Assembly (NCBI RefSeq): GCF_030463565.1
Contig: NC_134662.1
Location: forward strand, 1,736,001-1,800,000
DNA: 64,000 nucleotides
Source: Pelecanus crispus
Taxonomy: Eukaryota; Chordata; Aves; Pelecaniformes; Pelecanidae
Direction of reading: 5' to 3'
A program made the translations under genes and the position numbers. Each line of letters opens with the position of its first letter. The stretch's first letter is position 1. Below, piece by piece: positions 12,301-22,566 of this stretch. The notes beneath the pieces were generated by a model. That model worked only from the letters and a program-made list of their open reading frames with translations. It did no database searches and was not told where the DNA came from.

Positions 12301-15300
12301 CTTCCCTGGGAGATGCCCAGGAGGAACGTGCTCCTGCTCCAAGGACTGGGGCTGCCACTCAGCCCTGTCCCCATGCCACCCCAGAAACCCACCTGGAAGG
12401 TGACACGGGACTTCTCCAGCAGGTAGGTTTTGATGGTGGCCCCTGTGACATGCGCTTCGCTGAAGCCGATCTCTATATACTTCCCAAAGCGGCTACTGTT
12501 GTCATTCCTGGTTGTCTTTGCATTCCCAAAGGCCTGGCAGGGAAGGAGGGCGGGAGGTTTTAGCTAGCCCCAGATCTCCAGGTACTCTGGAGAAGTTCAG
12601 TCCCTGCCACCCATTTTACAGGGGGAGACAGAGATGGCATCACATCAGGGATACCAGCCATGAGGAGCACGGGGAGAGCCTGCAGGGACACCCCAGCTGT
12701 CCCCATGCAGAGCCTGGGGACCCAAGGAACCTACCTCCATGACAGGGCTGGAGGCCAGCACCTTTCCCTCCATGCTGGAGTCCCCTAGGCAGCCCCCAAC
12801 AGTGGTGAAGTATCTCATGGCATACTTGGCCGACACAGTCTTTCCTGCACCCGACTCACCACTGATGATGAGGGACTGGTTCTTCCCAAACCTGCCAGAG
12901 AGGGACATGAGCTGGGCACAGCCTGTGACCCAACAGGACCGCTTTCCACAGACATGCCACAGTCCAGAGCAGGCTTCAGCCCTTCCCCACTGCAACCCCA
13001 GGGATGCTCCCATGTGAAGCTCGCACCTCACCATCTGCTTGTATGCCTCCTCTGCCAAAGCAAAGATGTGGGGATCCATGTCCCCCACTTCACGGCCACT
13101 GTAGGCATAAATCACCTCCTCCTCATAGATGGGCAACGGCTTGTAGGGGTTGATGGCCACAAGGATGATACCTGGAGGAAGAGGGTTGTGCAGAGAGCAG
13201 GGACAGGAGGGGCACGTGTCCCAGGGAGCTGCAGGGAAGGGGCACAGGCTGGGGAGCAGGAGGAGGTGATGGGGCTCACCACAGTAGGTGTAGATGGCAT
13301 TGGCTTCCAGGAAGCGCCGGCGGAGCGAGTGCAGCACAGCCGGCTCGTGCAGGTAGCTCAGAGCCACCAGGTCATCGGCATCTGAGAGGTAGTCAGGGTT
13401 GCAGAGAGGTGGCAGCTGGAACTCGATGGGGTAGGCCAGTGCCTGCAGGGATGGAGATGGAGCAGCACACGTGCTGAGTTGGGTCAGCCGGCCCCACAAA
13501 GGCAGGATGGGTCTGTGGGGACCAGCACAGCAGGAGGGATGCTGTCTGCAGGCCATGCTCGGGCTGTTTGTCACCAGGAATCATAGCCCAGCCAGCACGT
13601 TGAGCTGAGCTGGAGGCCTTTTGGGAAGTCAGGCAGGAGCAGGCAGTGAGGACCAGCTCACCGGGCAGTCACAGAACATGGGGCACAGTGAGCCAGACAC
13701 AGTCTGGGCTCCTGATGCTCAGACACCCCCAGGCAATGTTTGAGCTGAGGAGCCCAGGCTGGTTTGGGGGTGCAGAGGTGAACTATCTCCCATCTGGGGA
13801 TGTCCAACCATGTGGCAAGCACAGGATGGACCCGCTGGGCTGCACAGCTCCAGCCTTACCGAGCCATCTTCCAGGCGGAGATGGAGAATGGCATCTCCTT
13901 CCTTGTAGCTTCTGGTGATTTCTGCCACCCTCCAGACCTCGACACAGTCAGGGATCCACACCCAGGCACCCTGCAGGGACATGGAAGGGAGGGGACCCCT
14001 GCAGAGAGCCACGGCACGCATCTGGCCACCAGCCTCCAAACCAAGCACTGCAGCCCTCCCCATGGCTCTCACTTAGGACAGTCAGCCTGGTGCTCAGCAT
14101 CACCACAGCAGGGCAGGCCATGGGACCCAGCACCCTGCTAGGTGCCCCACAGCCCCTTGGCTCCTGCAGGCAGGGGTCCTACCCAGCTGCTGTCCAGATG
14201 TGCGGGAAGGTGCCTTTGCTGGAGCCCTGCTTCTCCCCAGCTCTGCTGCTCACCCCAGGAAGGTCAGCACCTCTCCTGCCCTCGGCACAGGGGGCTGTCT
14301 CTGCCCCATCCCGAGGATGCAATCACCCCTGCTGCTGCGGGGAACGTTTCTGGAAACACAGAAGATACCAAGCTGGGCATTTCTGAACTCCCAGCGTGCT
14401 GGGGATGCAGCTGCATGGTTTGGCTGGGCAGAGATGAGGCTCGAAAGCAGATGCATGCAGTACAGATCCTTTGTAACTACTGGGTGAATCCAGACACTGT
14501 CACCAGCTCTGCAGACCCAGCTACAGGCCAGAGCGCAGGGACAGTGATAAGAAAAATCACCCTGTGCCCTTTTCACCCCCCAAATTTGCAGCTCCCTGGG
14601 GCCAGCCACTGCAGGCAGCCTTGTGCAAGGGACCAGCTGGCACCCATGGGACCAGTGCTCCCTGCCTCTAGCACCCTGCTTGCTGGAGGCTGCTGTCAGC
14701 CTCAGTTTCCCCTCTCTGCAGACAGCATGTGCTGATGAAATGGGAGTTCTGCAGCATGGTGAACTCCAACTTCCCTCTGCACCTGGACCCGAGCACTAAT
14801 ACATCCCTCACACCTGGAAAAAGCCTCTTTGGAGCCACCCTGCAGGGAGCAGGATCCCACACTCAGCAGGACTGAAGCAGCACACCACCACAGGGGTAGA
14901 GAGGTAAAAACTGGGCCAAAACCCCTCACAACCCTGCTGCAGGCACCCCATCAACTGGCAAGAGGGTGAATACCTGGCCCTAAGCTGGCACAGGGTGACC
15001 TCATGTGCTCCCAGGCTGAGGAACCGCAGCTCCTGCTGCCCCCGCTCCTGGCACGGGCGCCCGCAGCCCCGCTCTGCGCCAAGCTGCCAGCCACCTTCTC
15101 AGCAGCTTCTGCCAGACTGCGGGGAACAGGGGCTGCTTCCAGGAGGCCAGTACCTCCTGCTGCTCTGAGCAGGCAGAGATGAGGCCATACTGCAAGCTTA
15201 AAAAGGTGGTGGGGGGGAAGGAATCGGTTGCAGATTTGCTCTCAGGCTGAGGTGGGAGCACGTATGCTTCCACAAACTCTGGGAGCTATCGCAGAGCAGC

Positions 15301-16761
15301 GACAGGGCTCTGACACATCCCACTCCTGCCCCAGTGGGCTGGGGCCAGCCTCTTGCTAGAAACCAGGGCCTGAAAAACCGTCCTGGTCGTGCCGATTTTG
15401 CAAATCCAGGGAAGTCGGCTTGCAGCAAATGCTTCCAGGTCTGCAGTGTGCGGAGCACGTGTGTTAAGGCATCATTAAAGTTGATCAGGCAAGCACTGAA
15501 TAGGGGGGGAGTCTGGGGAGGGAGAAGGAAGGGGCTGAACTTTGGGTTCACATCCAAGGAGTGATCAGAAGCCTGAGCGCCTGACTTTGCAGCTGAAATA
15601 AAGAGGGCAGGAAGGGGGTCGGGTTGCAGGGGCCGCTCAGCGGAGAAGCGACAGGAAGCCATTATCTTTTATGAGCAGCAGCCACTGGGGGGAGCGAAAA
15701 TTGCACGATGTACAGCTTCCCGGCAAGGCACTAACGGATTTTAGTCTGAAATCACAGCTGGACAACAGAGCATCCCTGCCAGCGCGCCCAGCTTGCCCCT
15801 CAGCCACTCCCCAGCTCTCCTCCAAGGGAGCGCCAGGCTGGCGCTTGAGCGGGCACCAACTGCGAAACCGTGCGGCCACGCAGGCTCCGCAGGGCGCTTG
15901 GCTGAGGCAGTTGCGCGGCCGGTTCGGTCCCAGCCCGGCCAGCTCTTTGGGACAAGGCAACCCACGGTGCCTTAAGCACGGAAACCCTCCTTGCCTCGCC
16001 CAGGTTGGCACCTCAATCGCACCACAGCGACGAATGCCGCACCTCCGGCCTCTGCAGAAATACCAGCACCCTCCGGCCCGCAGGCTCCTGTTGTACGTCC
16101 AGGGAGAAAGGGCCGTGCTTAGGGTCTGCCCGACAGCTGCAGCCATCATTTTTGATACACTGCAGCAGAAGTGAGAAGCCAGAGCCTGTCCTGCCGCCTG
16201 CTCGCAGCGGAAGCATCCTTGACAGGCAGAACTGAACTAAGGCGGAGGGAGGAAGACATGGGCCAGGATCCAGGGACAAAAAAAGCAGCTTGGCCAGTTG
16301 GGCAAGAAGCAGGACAGATGGGTGCCCAGGCAGCACCAAACCCTTCTTCTCACCTGTGACCAGCACCCCTGCTAGGTGCTGCACTTGCCATGGGTCCCTG
16401 CATGTCAGGGAGCCCTACGAGCAGCTGGGGTACAGCAGCACCCACGCAAGGCAGCCCACCCATGGCTGGACCCATGGCTGAGGTACCACCAGGCACCCTG
16501 CACCCCACAAGGTGCCACCAACCCAGGCACCAGCGGGGAGGAGACCCAGGGGGACACCCAGGCCACAGCACCTGCAGTCCCCGGGGTGCTGAGCCCCCGG
16601 GAGAGGCACAAGACCCCCCCGGGTCTGCAACAAGCACCCCAGACCCGCGGGCAGGGCCCCCCCGGCTGCAGAAGGAGACGCCCTCGCAGCTCCCTCCGCG
16701 GCACCCCGGGGTGGGACCCCCCAGGCCCCCTCACCTGCACGTACGGCTCCCCCGCGGCCAT
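589..16761 (-). CDS. MYO5B-like: Class V unconventional myosin (MYO5B-like paralogue), whole coding gene
   Basis: This is an actin-based processive motor of the family that carries vesicles and recycling endosomes. Thirty-seven exons can be read, from the ATG at 16759-16761 to the TGA at 589-591. Their phases all agree and sum to 5238 bases, or 1745 residues; human MYO5B is about 1850 and MYO5C about 1740. The product starts MAAGEPYVQ and has a motor (about 1-750), six IQ motifs (about 753-900), a coiled coil (about 934-1333) and a globular tail (about 1334-1745). The GESGAGKT P-loop is at 160-167, [10 protein letters not shown] switch I at 211-220 and DIYGFE switch II at 435-440. The neck end ([11 protein letters not shown] and MEIKVIQLQ) resembles MYO5A and MYO5B more than MYO5C, but overall divergence is high. 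The assignment to class V is secure. The exact paralogue is inferred from linkage to MBD3 and MEX3D. Confidence 0.94.
3529..6380 (-). CDS. MYO5B-like: Myosin coiled-coil and mid-tail exons 22-29
   Basis: Exons: 6177-6380, 5913-6006, 5623-5768, 5251-5394, 4855-5088, 4675-4772, 3830-4016, 3529-3622. Glu/Gln/Leu heptads run through exons 22-24 and 28-29, for example [15 protein letters not shown] and [11 protein letters not shown]. Exons 25-26 are Ser/Pro-rich and probably unstructured. The acceptor of exon 22 could also lie six bases upstream, at 6386, without a change of frame. Exon 29 ends at a GC donor (AG, then GCAAGT). The total of about 400 residues is shorter than in MYO5A or MYO5B. I see no equivalent of the family block around the alternatively spliced exons, nor of the segment that follows it, so either exons have been lost or small ones were missed. 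Confidence 0.85.
6387..7133 (-). other. Myosin intron 21
   Basis: This 0.75-kb intron lies between the last IQ exon and the coiled coil. It includes a Pro/His-rich plus-strand ORF with no family resemblance. No cassette exon in a compatible frame was recognised, although paralogous genes have additional coiled-coil codons at this place. Confidence 0.5.
7134..8000 (-). CDS. MYO5B-like: Myosin converter end and lever arm, exons 19-21 (six IQ motifs)
   Basis: Exons 7789-8000, 7464-7620 and 7134-7373. Exon 19 opens with the converter end, including the conserved [16 protein letters not shown]. Six IQ motifs follow, at [65 protein letters not shown] and [13 protein letters not shown]. Six is the class V number, giving the long calmodulin-binding lever that allows about 36-nm steps. 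The third motif has Met in place of the usual Gly after Arg, and the sixth is degenerate, as it is in paralogues. Confidence 0.93.
8227..13970 (-). CDS. MYO5B-like: Myosin motor domain exons 2-18
   Basis: Exons, 5' to 3' on the minus strand: 13860-13970, 13280-13442, 13027-13171, 12735-12891, 12393-12533, 12078-12159, 11763-11870, 11409-11521, 11030-11295, 10729-10810, 10341-10481, 10129-10251, 9638-9721, 8892-9041, 8645-8742, 8421-8507, 8227-8338. All have AG/GT borders and matching phases. The ATP site is complete (GESGAGKT, switch I and switch II). The TEDS-rule position, 16 residues before DALAK, is Glu, as in other class V motors, so no heavy-chain kinase switch is implied. Exon 15 is the loop-2 region; it is Arg/Lys/Ser-rich and little conserved, as expected of an actin-contact loop. 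The motif [12 protein letters not shown] and the SH1/SH2 helix [13 protein letters not shown] are intact. The motor should be an active ATPase. Confidence 0.93.
13971..16734 (-). other. Myosin intron 1 (2.8 kb)
   Basis: The intron separates the 27-base first coding exon from exon 2. It has no recognisable exon or transposon. A lower-GC island around 15330-15600, with AT-rich words such as CATTAAAGTTGATCAGG, stands out from GC-rich flanks and could be an enhancer, but nothing proves it. Confidence 0.5.
16735..16761 (-). CDS. MYO5B-like: Myosin exon 1 (start codon, 9 codons)
   Basis: The exon encodes MAAGEPYVQ and ends CAG before a GTGAGG donor, in phase 0. Human MYO5B and MYO5C likewise begin with a short first coding exon of the form M-x-x-x-E-L/P-Y-x-Q, which supports this start. 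The ATG sits in a good Kozak context, with GCC before it and G after it. A 2.76-kb intron separates it from exon 2. Confidence 0.9.
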
Positions 16762-16860
16762 GGCGTGCCCCCACCCCCCGCTGCTGCCAGCACTGCCCCC
16801 CTGCTGCCCGCAGCCCCTTTATGGCCGCTAATTGCTGCTAATTGGAAGGGGAGGAGGGGT
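16762..16860 (-). promoter_or_regulatory. Proximal promoter of the myosin with paired TAATTG sites
   Basis: Just upstream of the ATG, a TTTATGGC word (16818-16825 on the plus strand) is followed by two TAATTG words at 16829-16834 and 16839-16844, exactly 10 bases apart. TAATTG is a homeodomain core and TTTATGG resembles a CDX/posterior-HOX site. The AT-rich block is conspicuous inside very GC-rich sequence. The transcription start is not defined, so the block could also lie in the 5' UTR. Confidence 0.4.
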
Positions 16861-17391
16861 TACGGGTCCCGCCCCACTCCGCCTCCCGTTCCGCCCCACG
16901 GCCCCTCCCCGGCCAGAGGAGCTCCTGCGGGGTGCTGGGGCGGGTCCCCCCCCCCACTGCGGCACCCCAAGATCCCTCCCAGCTCGGGCCCCTTGTGCAG
17001 GGCATCTCGTGACCCCCCGTTCGGGACACCCCGAGAATCCCCATACGGGGCACCCCAAGACCCCACTTGGAACATCCTGAGAAGCCTCATCTGGGACCTT
17101 CCCCCCGCCCAGGACACCCCAAACTCCCTCCCTACCTGGGACACCCCAAGACCCCGTCGAGGGCACCCAAAGACCCATCCTATCTAGGACACCCCGAAAC
17201 TGCCCTCATCCAGGGCACCCTGGGCCACCCTGGGCCCGGATCACATGCGCCCCAGGTCCCCCATGCAGGGGACTCCAAGCACCCACGTGCCACCACAGCC
17301 CCCCGGCACAGGCTCCCACTCCCCTCATTATGGAGAAACTCCGGGGACGATGGAAACCTGTGACCACGGCACCAGCAGTGTACTGACAGCC
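16861..17391. other. GC-rich upstream spacer with decayed repeats
   Basis: This holds no gene. It contains irregular units of the form GGGACACCCCAAGACCC at about 20-30-base spacing between about 16960 and 17240, which look like an old, decayed minisatellite next to the well-kept one that follows. Confidence 0.5.
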
Positions 17392-19085
17392 CTCTGTGGG
17401 TGCTGCTGCCCGTGGGTCCCCATGGCCCATGGGTGCCACTCTCTGTGGGTGCCACTGTCTGTGGGTCCTCACTGCCCACAGGTGCCACTGTCTGTGGGTC
17501 CTCACTGTCCACAGGTGCCACTGTCTGTGGGTCCCTACTGCCCATGGGTGCCACTGTCTGTGGGTCCTCACTGCCCACAGGTGCTGCTGCCCATGGGTGC
17601 CACTGTCTGCGGGTCCTCACCATCCACAGGTGCCACTGTCTGTGGGTCCTCACTGCCCACGGGTGCCACTGTCTGTGGGTCCTCACTGCCCATGGGTGCT
17701 GCTGCCCATGGGTGCCACTGTCTGTGGGTCCTCACTGCCCGTGGGTGCCACTGTCTGTGGGTCCTCACTGCCCATGGGTGCCACTGTCTGTGGGTCCCTA
17801 CTGCCCATGGGTGCCACTGTCTGTGGGTCCTCACTGCCCACAGGTGCTGCTGCCCATGGGTGCCACTGTCTGTGGGTCCTCACTGCCCACAGGTGCCACT
17901 GTCTGTGGGTCCTCACTGCCCATGGGTGCTGCTGCCCATGGGTGCCACTGTCTGTGGGTCCTCACTGCCCACAGGTGCCACTGTCTGTGGGTCCTCACTG
18001 CCCACGGGTGCTGCTGCCTGTGGGTGCCACTGTCTCTGGGTCCCTACTGCCCATGGGTGCCACTGTCTGCGGGTCCTCACTGTCCACAGGTGCCACTGTC
18101 TGTGGGTCCCTACTGCCCATGGGTGCCACTGTCTGTGGGTCCTCACTGCCCACAGGTGCTGCTGCCCATGGGTGCCACTGTCTGCGGGTCCTCACCATCC
18201 ACAGGTGCCACTGTCTGTGGGTCCTCACTGCCCACGGGTGCCACTGTCTGTGGGTCCCTACTGCCCATGGGTGCCACTGTCTGTGGGTCCTCACTGCCCA
18301 CGGGTGCTGCTGCCCATGGGTGCCACTGTCTGTGGGTCCTCACTGCCCGTGGGTGCCACTGTCTGTGGGTCCTCACTGCCCACGGGTGCTGCTGCCCATG
18401 GGTGCCACTGTCTGTGGGTCCTCACTGCCCACGGGTGCTGCTGCCCATGGGTGCCACTGTCTGTGGGTCCTCACTGCCCACAGGTGCCACTGTCTGTGGG
18501 TCCTCACTGCCCATGGGTGCTGCTGCCCATGGGTGCCACTGTCTGTGGGTCCTCACTGCCCACAGGTGCCACTGTCTGTGGGTCCTCACTGCCCATGGGT
18601 GCTGCTGCCCATGGGTGCCACTGTCTGTGGGTCCTCACTGCCCACAGGTGCCACTGTCTGTGGGTCCTCACTGCCCACAGGTGCCACTGTCTGTGGGTCC
18701 TCACTGCCCACGGGTGCTGCTGCCTGTGGGTGCCACTGTCTCTGGGTCCCTACTGCCCATGGGTGCCACTGTCTGCGGGTCCTCACTGTCCACAGGTGCC
18801 ACTGTCTGTGGGTCCTCACTGCCCACGGGTGCCACTGTCTGTGGGTGCCACTGTCTGTGGGTCCTCACTGCCCATGGGTGCCACTGTCTGTGGGTCCCTA
18901 CTGCCCACGGGTGCTGCTGCCCGTGGGTGCCACTGTCTGTGGGTCCTCACTTCCCATGGGTGCCACTGTCTGTGGGCCCCTGCAGTCTGTAGGTGCCACT
19001 CTCCATGGGTGCTACTGTCTGTAGATCGCTGTTGCCCGTGGCTCCCAGCTGTCCACGGGTCCCCACTGCCCAAGGGTGCTGCTGC
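17392..19085. repeat. Minisatellite, 33-bp dimeric unit, about 50 copies
   Basis: The basic unit is 33 bp, made of two related half-units: GGGTGCCACTGTCTGT (16) and GGGTCCTCACTGCCCAC (17). A third short form, GGGTGCTGCTGCCCAT (16), is interspersed irregularly. Most units are identical or nearly so between 17430 and 18985, and the edges decay. Higher-order copies are visible: the rare TGTCTCTGGG variant occurs at 18031 and 18737 (706 apart), and the CACCATCC variant near 17619 and 18193 (about 575 apart). Because 33 is a multiple of three and no unit carries a stop, all three plus frames stay open for more than 500 codons. I regard these ORFs as by-products. The array ends about 630 bases upstream of the myosin ATG. 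Confidence 0.97.
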
Positions 19086-20264
19086 GGACCGGTCCCTGCT
19101 GTCCCCGCATGCCTGCGGTGGCCCGGCCAGCCTCGCAGAGCCGGGACGAAGCCTGGCTGACAGGCTGCCATGCGGAGGTGGCTGCTGATGGGTGCAGCTG
19201 GGGACAGGGTGACAAGAGGACGCCCAAGCAGGGCGGGAGGTGGGGGACGGCGAGCAGCACCACCTTGCCGGGAGCAGGAGCACCCGTGGGGACACGGAGG
19301 TGGCCAGACCCACAGCAGGGGGGTGGGTCCCTGGGCAGGGACAAATCCCCCCGTCGGGAGGAGGCAGATGTCCCCGGCAGTTCCTGTTCCTGCCCTGAGC
19401 ACCCAAGCTGGCACCCACTTTTTTCCCAGATGGCTTCACCAAGCCTCGGCAGCCCCGCCGTTCCGCCCCGGCACTGGCACGGCTCCGGGGATGCCAAAGC
19501 CATCCCAGAGGGTGTCAGCTCCGGTAACCCAGCACACCCCAGCGGAGGAGTGCAACGTGGCAAGCAGGGCAATGAAAACGTTGCCCTTCCCCCGTCAAAA
19601 AATTGAGCGCATTCTGCAACAGGGAACACACAAAGCCATTTTCTGATGAAAAAATAATGAATCCCTAATTGCCCGAGGGCTGTCAGCGGCATGTGGCTCA
19701 TTAACAAATCACGTAGGCGGGTTCGCGCCATGTGCAGCCTGTAGACACAGACCGGAGCTCCATTAATAGCGGAGCTTTCAGCCGGGGAGAAAATAGGCGC
19801 CCAGGCAGCCTTTCGGTAGTTACCGCTCCCCAAAGGGATCGATGGCACTTTCCGACAGCCGCCTCGAAAGCCCCGGCACGCTCGGGGAGAGCTGCGGCAG
19901 CAGCGGGTGCAGCAGCCCCGGCACAGCAAGATGCAGCGGCAAACCGTGCCGCGGTCGCCCGACGCCAGAGGATGGCACCCAGCGAAGCGGCGAGGCCCCG
20001 GGGTGCGTTTTCCCCATCAGCCCGTCCTGCGTTGCACCCCGGCTGCCCCAGGGAGTCCCGGCTCGGCCACGGGGTTTGCAGGAGGGTCCGTGCCCCCGGC
20101 ACACGGGAAGCGGAGGGTAAACACTGCCGAAAAGCAAACCGCTGGCAGACGTACGGACACGCAGACATGCAAGGCAAAGCCAGAGCAGGGCGGCCGGTCC
20201 GGAGGATGCTGGAGCGGGCGCTGAGAGGCTGCAGGCGCCGAGACACCATAGGTAGCACATGAAT
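19086..20264. other. Intergenic spacer between the myosin 5' side and MEX3D 3' end
   Basis: No gene is recognised. The block 19590-19770 is markedly less GC-rich than its flanks and carries several homeodomain-like words (CTAATTG, CATTAAC, CATTAATA), so it is a candidate regulatory element. The rest is GC-rich single-copy sequence with spurious ORFs on both strands. Confidence 0.45.
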
Positions 20265-21301
20265 TCATATATAGTAAAAAGTCTTTATTAAGAAGGCTTT
20301 GAAGTCAAAAAATAAAACTCTTGATACAATTTTCATAACCGTCAAGTCAGCTCAGCAAATATATAATCAGTACTTTAGCCATGTAAGGTTAAAGGTCCGT
20401 TATTTTCTTTTTAAAATAAAATATATTTTAGTTTTTAAAATTTATTCAATAAAGTACATATTTTCCTATAAATTCCCTACATATACATAAAGAGGTAAAA
20501 AATAAAAAAATAAAACTAAGAAAAAAAACCAAACCAAACCAAAACCAACCACAAAATAAAAAGGAGCTAGAAATCTGTCTGGTTTTTGCGACATGGCATG
20601 TTAACTGTGCCCCCTCCCTGTCCCGCGCACTTCCCCGCCTGGCCCGGCCCCTCCAGCCACGACCCCCGACCTCTCGTCATGCGTTTTTGGGCAGTTTTCA
20701 CATTGGCAAAATAGAAGATAGACCTGCGTTACAAAAAAAATATATATATATTTATAGAACCATCAAGAATCATCCAAAAAAATAACTACATACAAAAAGA
20801 ACGACAACAAAAAAATTATAATAATAATAGAATGATTTTAAAAAAATAAAAGACAACCCTTGCGTGTCCTCAAATAAAAAGTGCAACCGGACCTTTTCTT
20901 TCTGTTTATTTAACTTTGCAAACTGAATACTGTTATTTGGGAAGGACTGTTGAAGAACAGCTGGGCTTCCTCCTCCCAGCCGCTGGGTGAAGAGTTAAAG
21001 CTATTCTGTAAACATCAGTTTCCTCCTCTCCGCAGTTTCACACCCCTCTTCCTCGTTGTCTTCGTCTGCCCCCTCTTCCCCACCCCTCCCGACCCCCTGT
21101 ATTTCGGCCACCCTCCCGCCCCGCCGTCCTGCCCTCTCCGCCTCTCCAGCCAGCAAGCAGCAGCCTCTCCTTCCCCCCCCCTCCCCGTGCGCCCATCGGA
21201 TCCGTTATTAAATAAAAAGGTTGATTTAAACAGTTTGAAGTCCTTAAAAAGCTGTGTTGGGGTGGAGGGGAGGGCTGGCCGCCCCGGCGAGCCGCAGCCA
21301 G
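20265..21301 (-). other. MEX3D: 3' UTR of MEX3D
   Basis: About 1 kb of strongly U/A-rich mRNA sequence follows the TAG at 21302-21304. It contains long U tracts, a TATATATATA run (20739-20750) and many TTTATTTT words. The block is sharply bounded by GC-rich DNA. MEX3 mRNAs are known for long conserved 3' UTRs that carry their own control sites. The AU-rich composition suggests post-transcriptional regulation, possibly by MEX3 proteins themselves. Confidence 0.7.
20284..20289 (-). terminator. MEX3D: Poly(A) signal of MEX3D
   Basis: An AATAAA on the minus strand lies at the far edge of the AT-rich block that follows the MEX3D stop. The base composition changes sharply to GC-rich just beyond it (below 20260), as expected at a 3' UTR end. 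Several internal AATAAA-like words allow earlier ends. Confidence 0.6.
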
Positions 21302-22566
21302 CTAGGAGAAGATGTGGATGGCTTGAGTGGCGGGAGTGTGGCACGCGGGACACTCGGGCTCGGCTTTGCCGCAGATGCGCATGGCGCACTCCATGCAGAA
21401 GAGGTTGTGGCCGCAGGGCACCAAGGCGGCGATCACCTCGCTCTCGAAGCACACCATGCACTCGCGGGAGCTCTTGCGGTGCCCGTCAGAGCTGCTGGAG
21501 TCGGTGGGCGAGCCCGAGGCGGCGGAGATGCTGCCAGGCAGGGAGGAGGAGGAGGAGTAGCCGGTACTGTTGGAGAAGGAGGACAGAGAGCCTTGGGTGG
21601 GCAGCCAGGACAAGGTGCTGACGGGGTCGCTCTGGATGCGGCGCGCTAAGGGGTGGTCCAGGGCCGCGCCGCCGCTCTCGGGGAGGGTGGGCGAGTGGCG
21701 CGGCGTGGCCGTGCCGCTGTTGCGTCTCTGCGAGCCGCTGACGGAGGAGCAGCTGCTGAAGGCTTGCAAGGGGTTGCCCGAGCGCTCAAAGGGCGACCAG
21801 ATGGTGGTGGGCGTCGTGAGGTCGAGGGCCAAGAAGTCGAAGCCGAAGTCGCACTCCTCCGAGCCCAGAGGGGCCGGGGGCTCGCTGAAGGTGAAGCCGC
21901 TGCTGGTGCTGTAGGGGCTGGTGGGGCTGGCGTCCGCCACCCGCCCGCTGTAGTAGGACTCGGTGGAGGTGCTGCCCAGGGAGCTGAGGCTGTCGTTGCG
22001 GAGGGCGGCCGAGGGGCGGCGGGCAGGGTGGGGGGCCTTGGCCCACAGGCTGGCCGTGCTGCCCTGCAGGTCGAGGCAGACGTCGGTGCCGTTGGAGTGG
22101 AAGTCGTTGTCGGCATTGACGTCAACGAAGGAGCCTGTCCGCATGGTGATGTGCGCCTCGATCTCCTCCCTAGCCCGGTCCACGTTCTCGGGCATGCCCG
22201 TCACCTCGAAGACGGGCTCCTTGTCCCGGCTGGGTGTCACGATGTAGGTGTGCGTCTGCTGCTGGATCCGCTTGATGGTGGCTCCCTTGGGCCCCACCAC
22301 CAGCCCCACCACACGGTACGGGACCCTCACCTGGATGGTGGTCTGTCCCGGCAGGTTGGGGGGCCCCTGCATCGCTCCCGTCAGCCCGTTCACTTTGTTG
22401 CGTGTCGCCCGGATCATGGAGAAGTGCTCGGCGGCCGAGAGGATCTCCCTTTTCGCCATCTCCACGTCCTCCTTCCTCCCAGTCACGATGAAAACAGGCT
22501 CCTCGCCCCTGACTGGCGTCTTGATGTACGTGTTGGTCTTGGCACGCAGGGCTTTGATTTTGCAGC
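21302..22566 (-). CDS. MEX3D: MEX3D exon 2
   Basis: The acceptor CTCTGCAG precedes GCTGCAAAATC. The exon completes KH1, then encodes KH2 and a Ser-rich linker with probable phosphosites ([18 protein letters not shown] and runs of Ser near the RING). The RING follows, with Cys pairs in [17 protein letters not shown] and CPAC. The [14 protein letters not shown] and [10 protein letters not shown] stretches are typical of the MEX3 linker. Confidence 0.95.

Noticed and set aside
425-14735. Many plus-strand ORFs overlapping the myosin gene
   Set aside because: They are antisense shadows of GC-rich exons. The minus strand carries the conserved motor, IQ and tail motifs with matched splice sites.
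17245-19188. Plus-strand ORFs of 530-647 residues over the 33-bp array
   Set aside because: All three plus frames are open because the unit is a multiple of three and lacks stops. The products are pure repeats with no start context, domain or splice support.
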